Shown here: in pieces, positions 6,391 to 8,831 of the stretch
Position numbering within the stretch: position 1 is the stretch's first letter
Layout: every line of letters begins with the position of its first letter
The notes under the pieces: generated by a model
Database searches by the model: none
Seen by the model: only the letters and a program-made list of their open reading frames with translations
What the model was told of the DNA's origin: nothing
Assembly: GCA_900548765.1 (NCBI GenBank)
Contig: URLU01000088.1
Location: forward strand, 1-8,831
Reading direction: 5' to 3'
Source of the DNA: an uncultured Lachnobacterium sp.
GTDB taxonomy: Bacteria; Bacillota; Clostridia; Lachnospirales; Lachnospiraceae
DNA length: 8,831 bases
Translations under genes and position numbers: made by a program

Positions 6391-6498
6391 AGCATCCTGA
6401 CCATTGTATACAGCGTCAACAGAATAGTTGTTGTGCTTTAACACAGCACCCAGTGCTTTGTTTAAATCTTCTTCGTCTTCTGCCAGTAAAAGTCTCAT
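6391..6498 (-). pseudogene. Truncated response regulator (N-terminal receiver fragment)
   Basis: On the minus strand an ATG at 6498 starts 36 codons that match the beginning of an OmpR/PhoB-type receiver domain: beta 1 'MRLLLAEDEEDLNKAL' with the acidic pocket Glu7-Asp8, helix 1, then 'HNNYSVDAVYNGQDA'. After Ala36 the expected helix and the phosphoacceptor aspartate (about residue 51) are absent. The frame continues as unrelated codons (beginning VSTIAPS) to a stop at 6310-6312. The DNA-binding domain and partner kinase are missing. An upstream GTGGAA at weak RBS spacing may be the original initiation site. The break falls next to the end of the DUF4956-like fragment on the other strand. The remnant is very unlikely to be functional. 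Confidence 0.8.
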
Positions 6499-6620
6499 GG
6501 GATTCCACTGTAAAATACATTATGACAACTAATTTTAGTATGGAAAATTGCGAAATCCTATAATTATGGGAACCAAAAGGGGGGTAAATTTATCTTATAT
6601 ATGTAAACAGTAAAAAACTT

Positions 6621-6681
6621 AAACTTCCCAATCAGGGTTTGTGTATACCAGCAGATTGTCGAAAGTTTATGAGGGAAGTTT
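6621..6681. repeat. Separated 9-bp inverted repeat
   Basis: AAACTTCCC (6621-6629) and GGGAAGTTT (6673-6681) are exact reverse complements, 43 nt apart. They could form a long-loop hairpin in the sigma leader or be ends of a tiny degraded element. No target duplication is evident. Confidence 0.5.
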
Positions 6682-6691
6682 GGGGTAGCAA

Positions 6692-6709
6692 ATAATATCA
6701 TGATATTAT
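6692..6709. repeat. 18-bp perfect palindrome
   Basis: ATAATATCATGATATTAT is identical to its reverse complement over 18 bases and lies 109 nt before the sigma gene. A perfect AT-rich palindrome of this size fits a dimeric regulator operator at least as well as an RNA hairpin, because a hairpin would have almost no loop. The centre TCATGA recurs twice downstream. Confidence 0.75.
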
Positions 6710-6721
6710 GAGTGCAAGTGA

Positions 6722-6744
6722 GTCAACATGCTTGCATGATTGAC
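6722..6744 (+). repeat. Stem-loop with one bulge in the sigma leader
   Basis: GTCAACATG (6722-6730) pairs with CATG (6735-6738) and TTGAC (6740-6744) across a CTTG loop, with A6739 bulged: nine base pairs in all. No T tract follows, so it is not a terminator. Confidence 0.5.
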
Positions 6745-6759
6745 GAACGACGAATGCTG

Positions 6760-6784
6760 ATCATGAACTGTTTTTGTTCATGAT
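6760..6784 (+). repeat. 9-bp stem-loop just upstream of the sigma gene
   Basis: ATCATGAAC (6760-6768) pairs perfectly with GTTCATGAT (6776-6784) across the 7-nt loop TGTTTTT. It ends 22 nt before the AGGGG ribosome binding site of the sigma gene. The U-rich part is in the loop, not after the stem, so it does not look like a terminator. It could be an operator or a leader RNA structure. Confidence 0.65.
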
Positions 6785-6818
6785 ATAAGATGTTTACAGA
6801 AATAACAGGGGAAAATAA

Positions 6819-7286
6819 ATGCAGAGAATAACTCAGGAAGAATTATCAGCTTTGATAATGGACAATAAGGATGGCATGTACAGGCTTGCATTTTCAATCC
6901 TGCGCAATGATGCGGATGCTCAGGACGCAGTGGGTGAGGCAATAGTGCTGGCATTTGAGAAAAGTCATCAGCTCAGGAAAACATCGAGTGCAAAGTCATG
7001 GCTTATGCAGATTCTGGTAAATTCCTCAAAGAAAATTGCTGTGCAGTCTAATAAATATGTGCTATTGGAAAATGAAATCCAGTATGAACAGGCAGAGGAA
7101 TTTAAGGATGATGATATGTGGGAGACTGTAATGGAGCTGGATGAGGAGTTTAGGGAAGTGGTGGTGCTATACTATTATGAACAGTTTAGCGTAAGAGAGA
7201 TTGGAAAAATGCTAAGGGTTCCAGAGGGCACTGTGAAGTCAAGACTTGCAAGAGCCAGAGAAAAATTATTGCGCATTATCGGATAG
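6819..7286 (+). CDS. ECF (sigma-70 family group 4) RNA polymerase sigma factor
   Basis: A complete 155-residue sigma factor with the two-domain ECF layout. Sigma region 2 spans ~12-75: 'YRLAFSILRNDADAQDAVGEA' covers regions 2.1-2.2 near 21-41, and 'KSWLMQILVNSSKK' near 59-72 covers region 2.4. After an acidic linker (~85-102), region 4 spans ~103-153, with the recognition helix-turn-helix 'FSVREIGKMLRVPEGTVKSR' at 123-142 followed by LARAREKL. There is no region 1 or 3 and no extra C-terminal domain. The ATG follows AGGGG (6807-6811) by 7 nt. The next gene, 26 nt downstream, encodes a single-pass membrane protein, the standard sigma/anti-sigma layout, so this sigma is probably held inactive at the membrane until an envelope signal. 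Its regulon cannot be read here. Confidence 0.95.
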   Translation: MQRITQEELSALIMDNKDGMYRLAFSILRNDADAQDAVGEAIVLAFEKSHQLRKTSSAKSWLMQILVNSSKKIAVQSNKYVLLENEIQYEQAEEFKDDDMWETVMELDEEFREVVVLYYYEQFSVREIGKMLRVPEGTVKSRLARAREKLLRIIG

Positions 7287-7312
7287 TAAATATAGGAAAG
7301 GAAGGACAGAAA

Positions 7313-8467
7313 ATGAGTAAATCATATTTGAAACAGGATGAAGAGATAAGAGCCTTTGCTGCAAGACAGCGTGTCAACACATCAGGGACATACAACAATC
7401 GGGTGTTACTTGCTATAGAAGAGGGGAAAAGCAAAACAGGTCAGCCGCAAAGAAAAATAAATTTATATGGGAAACTGGCTGTGGCATGTGCCTGTGTATG
7501 CATTATAACAATGAGCGGTGTCGGAGTGCATGCGGCAATTAATTATGCAAATCAGAGAATGGAGCAGGTCACAGATGGAGAAAAAGAACAGTTCATAAGT
7601 GGTGTGAATGAGTCGCAAGCTTCTGCGGATTCCTATTCAAGACCTCTTACAGATGTAGAAAAAAGAAGGCTGGATGAGCTGAAAGAGGAATATGAGTCAA
7701 AGGGCGTATATCCAGAGGAGAGCATACTTGAGATAAAGGATTCAAGCCAGATTGATTCATCACGTATCTGCTTTGAGCCAGACACCAGCACCTTTTATCT
7801 GCCTGAAAGGGAGCTTACGGATGAGGAAATGCTTGAGCTTATAGACTTTTATAATATAAGGGATAATGTGCTAAGTGAGCAAAAGACAGAAGCAGTTTAT
7901 GATATGACAGGAGTGGACGAAATCCCTGAGGAGGAAGCAAAAAGTATCGCAAAAGGCCTTTTGCAGAAGCTGTATGGTGCTGACACAGACAATATGAAGA
8001 TAGAGGTGGATTATCAACAGGGAACGGATGGAGAAGAGTCTTTTTCAACAGATTATCTGTATTTTACAGATGAGGAGACTGGAGAACAGTATGAGGTATC
8101 TGTGGATTTGCAAAGTGCTAAGGCAGGAAGTGTGGCAAAGATAGCTGCTGAAAGTCCTTATGAGGATAACTTAAAGCCAGATGAGGCTCTATATAAGAGC
8201 CAGTATGAAACAGCAGATAAAATGGCAAGCGCATTTCTTGGAAATACCGAGGCGTGGAAGGACTCCAAAACCACATACCTTGTATCTGATGATGGCAGTG
8301 TCAGAAATGGCGTGGTGAATTATGAGTTTACAGCGCAAAGTGGGGATAGCTGTATTGTGAGCTATAGTCAGGCTTTGGGGCAGATGTATAAGGTGAGGTA
8401 TTTTACTGAGGAGGTAAACATTTACACCGACTGTTTTTCAGGATATAATATAAAAGAAATCAGGTGA
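7313..8467 (+). CDS. Probable membrane-anchored anti-sigma/sensor protein with tandem PepSY-like domains
   Basis: A 384-residue protein with a ~50-residue cytosolic N-terminus, one membrane helix (~53-75) and a large extracytoplasmic part, i.e. type II topology. The N-terminus ('SGTYNNRVLLAIEEG' at 24-38) resembles the short sigma-binding tails of clostridial anti-sigma proteins, and no HxxxCxxC zinc motif is present. The external part has a charged helical stretch (~110-190) and two similar alpha/beta units: ~203-275 ('EEEAKSIAKGLLQKLYG', then beta strands ending 'EQYEVSVDL') and ~298-365 ('YETADKMASAFLG', then 'GDSCIVSYSQALGQ'). These suggest tandem PepSY/YcdB-like domains. Three cysteines (59, 61, 63) alternate inside the membrane helix. 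A strong AGGAAAGGAAGG precedes the ATG. The anti-sigma role is inferred from gene order and topology; a sensory partner that does not bind sigma directly is the alternative. Confidence 0.85.
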   Translation: MSKSYLKQDEEIRAFAARQRVNTSGTYNNRVLLAIEEGKSKTGQPQRKINLYGKLAVACACVCIITMSGVGVHAAINYANQRMEQVTDGEKEQFISGVNESQASADSYSRPLTDVEKRRLDELKEEYESKGVYPEESILEIKDSSQIDSSRICFEPDTSTFYLPERELTDEEMLELIDFYNIRDNVLSEQKTEAVYDMTGVDEIPEEEAKSIAKGLLQKLYGADTDNMKIEVDYQQGTDGEESFSTDYLYFTDEETGEQYEVSVDLQSAKAGSVAKIAAESPYEDNLKPDEALYKSQYETADKMASAFLGNTEAWKDSKTTYLVSDDGSVRNGVVNYEFTAQSGDSCIVSYSQALGQMYKVRYFTEEVNIYTDCFSGYNIKEIR

Positions 8468-8483
8468 AGGTGAGATAATTGCC

Positions 8484-8603
8484 ATGATGTACCCATATAT
8501 GACACTTGCAGATGATACAGAAATTGTTCATTCGCAGATTATACAGGAGGACGGAGTAAAAAAGGTATATGGTGTATTTTTGGACATTAGTTTTTATTGC
8601 TAA
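8484..8603 (+). pseudogene. 39-codon ORF, likely truncated relic of a Lachnospiraceae small-protein gene
   Basis: An ATG at 8484, preceded by AAGGTGAG at 8467-8474, opens 39 codons to TAA (8601-8603). The first ~28 residues, 'MMYPYMTLADDTEIVHSQII' then 'QEDGVKKV', resemble from memory the start of a conserved small protein (roughly 80-100 residues) of clostridial anaerobes that continues with a 'VHFERPTE...FD.ARC' block. Here that continuation is replaced by 'YGVFLDISFYC' and a stop, and neither of the other forward frames restores it, so truncation or recombination fits better than a simple frameshift. It could still be translated, since the start region and RBS are intact and it begins 17 nt after the membrane protein gene. 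The family memory is uncertain and no function is known to me. Confidence 0.5.
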
Positions 8604-8610
8604 AATGTTG

Positions 8611-8638
8611 TGGAGTGCTTTAGGGCACTCCATTTTTT
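8611..8638 (+). terminator. Intrinsic terminator after the sigma/anti-sigma unit
   Basis: A perfect 8-bp stem TGGAGTGC (8611-8618) pairs with GCACTCCA (8625-8632) over a 6-nt loop and is followed by six T residues (8633-8638). It separates the first ECF operon from the next sigma gene, which must therefore have its own promoter between 8639 and 8728 or rely on read-through. Confidence 0.9.
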
Positions 8639-8689
8639 ATACAATATGCAATCAAATAATAAGTCACGACATTATATAGGTGAAAGCAA

Positions 8690-8703
8690 TTTCATCGATG
8701 AAA
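8690..8703. repeat. 14-bp perfect palindrome upstream of the second sigma gene
   Basis: TTTCATCGATGAAA is its own reverse complement and lies 25 nt before the ATG of the second sigma gene, just upstream of its RBS. Possible operator or chance palindrome. No complete promoter with standard spacing could be assigned between 8639 and 8728. Confidence 0.45.
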
Positions 8704-8728
8704 ACTTTTACCACAGTCGGGGGAGAAT

Positions 8729-8831
8729 ATGAAGCTTGAACAAATAGAAAAATGTGTAAGAGAATACGGAGACGATATATACAGGTTTTGTTATTTCCTG
8801 ACTGGGAGCAGGGAGGCGGCAGACGATTTGT
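8729..8831 (+). CDS. Second ECF sigma factor, N-terminal part (3' end outside window)
   Basis: An ATG at 8729 after GGGGGAG (8719-8725) starts 34 visible codons that run off the right edge. The translation 'MKLEQIEKCVREYGDDIYRF' followed by 'CYFLTGSREAADDL' is the beginning of sigma-70 region 2 (2.1 into 2.2), where ECF factors typically read 'Y.DDIYRFCY.LTG....ADDL.QETF'. It differs clearly in sequence from the sigma factor encoded 1.9 kb upstream, so it is a separate paralogue rather than a recent duplicate. Placement after a terminator suggests an independent unit, probably with its own anti-sigma gene beyond the window. The spacing between the Shine-Dalgarno sequence and the ATG is short (3 nt). 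Confidence 0.88.
   Translation, partial: MKLEQIEKCVREYGDDIYRFCYFLTGSREAADDL

Larger units (their letters stand above)
6499..6818. other. 320-nt non-coding, palindrome-rich leader upstream of the ECF sigma gene
   Basis: No convincing gene lies here on either strand. The region contains a separated 9-bp inverted repeat (6621-6681), an 18-bp perfect palindrome (6692-6709), a bulged stem-loop (6722-6744) and a 9-bp stem-loop (6760-6784). The hexamer TCATGA occurs three times (6698, 6761, 6778). A TATAAT is present at 6559-6564 without a -35 at standard spacing, and GGGAACC at 6568-6574 weakly recalls the GGAAC core of ECF-type -35 elements, but no complete promoter can be assigned. The sigma operon must be transcribed from somewhere in or upstream of this stretch. 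Confidence 0.6.

Noticed and set aside
6559..6574. TATAAT at 6559 and GGGAACC at 6568 as the sigma operon promoter
   Set aside because: No -35 element lies 16-18 bp before the TATAAT, and the GGGAACC has no convincing ECF-type -10 at the proper spacing. Noted but not called as a promoter.
1..8831. CRISPR array, insertion sequence, toxin-antitoxin or defence system
   Set aside because: No regularly spaced direct repeats, no transposase or recombinase motifs, and no known defence domains were found on either strand.

Overview
The window looks like chromosomal DNA of a low-to-moderate GC Gram-positive anaerobe, most likely a Lachnospiraceae member (Roseburia/Agathobacter/Eubacterium rectale-like). 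This rests on AT-rich codon use with many AGA/AGG arginines, strong GGAGG-type ribosome binding sites, short U-tailed terminators, a CCA-less tRNA gene, and protein types (cytosolic glycogen debranching enzyme, membrane EAL proteins, several ECF sigma factors) familiar from that family. The genus is an inference.

Layout. 1-283: the 3' end of a class I SAM-dependent methyltransferase, followed 16 bases later by a 710-residue GH13 glycogen debranching enzyme (300-2432), whose stop codon lies in the loop of its own terminator. 2433-2561: a convergent intergenic spacer with a perfect 23-bp inverted repeat. 2562-3293 (minus): an SDR oxidoreductase of the FabG type. 3294-3498: divergent spacer with two hairpins and a good promoter for tRNA-Pro(CGG) at 3499-3572. 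3581-3607: an intrinsic terminator whose U tract touches the RBS of a two-gene c-di-GMP operon: a small TPR-like/PH-like protein (GTG start) and a membrane protein with a degenerate GGDEF and an intact EAL phosphodiesterase domain (TTG start), closed by a terminator at 6130-6162.

6163-6818 has no intact gene. It holds fragments of two genes in opposite orientation (a DUF4956-like membrane protein and a response regulator) that meet within about 19 bases, which looks like a rearrangement scar. After it comes a leader rich in palindromes. 6819-7286 encodes an ECF sigma factor and 7313-8467 its probable membrane-anchored anti-sigma/sensor partner. A 39-codon ORF that looks like a truncated gene relic and a terminator follow. 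At 8729 a second ECF sigma gene starts and runs off the window.

How they work together: the sigma gene and the membrane protein form a cell-envelope signalling pair, with a second sigma gene next to it. The TPR/PH-like and EAL genes form a c-di-GMP turnover unit that probably depends on transcription reading through from the tRNA promoter. The debranching enzyme serves glycogen or alpha-glucan breakdown. I found no mobile element, CRISPR array, phage module or clearly novel system. The most unusual stretches are the two-gene scar, the structured sigma leader, the 23-bp inverted repeat and the tRNA-terminator-operon arrangement.
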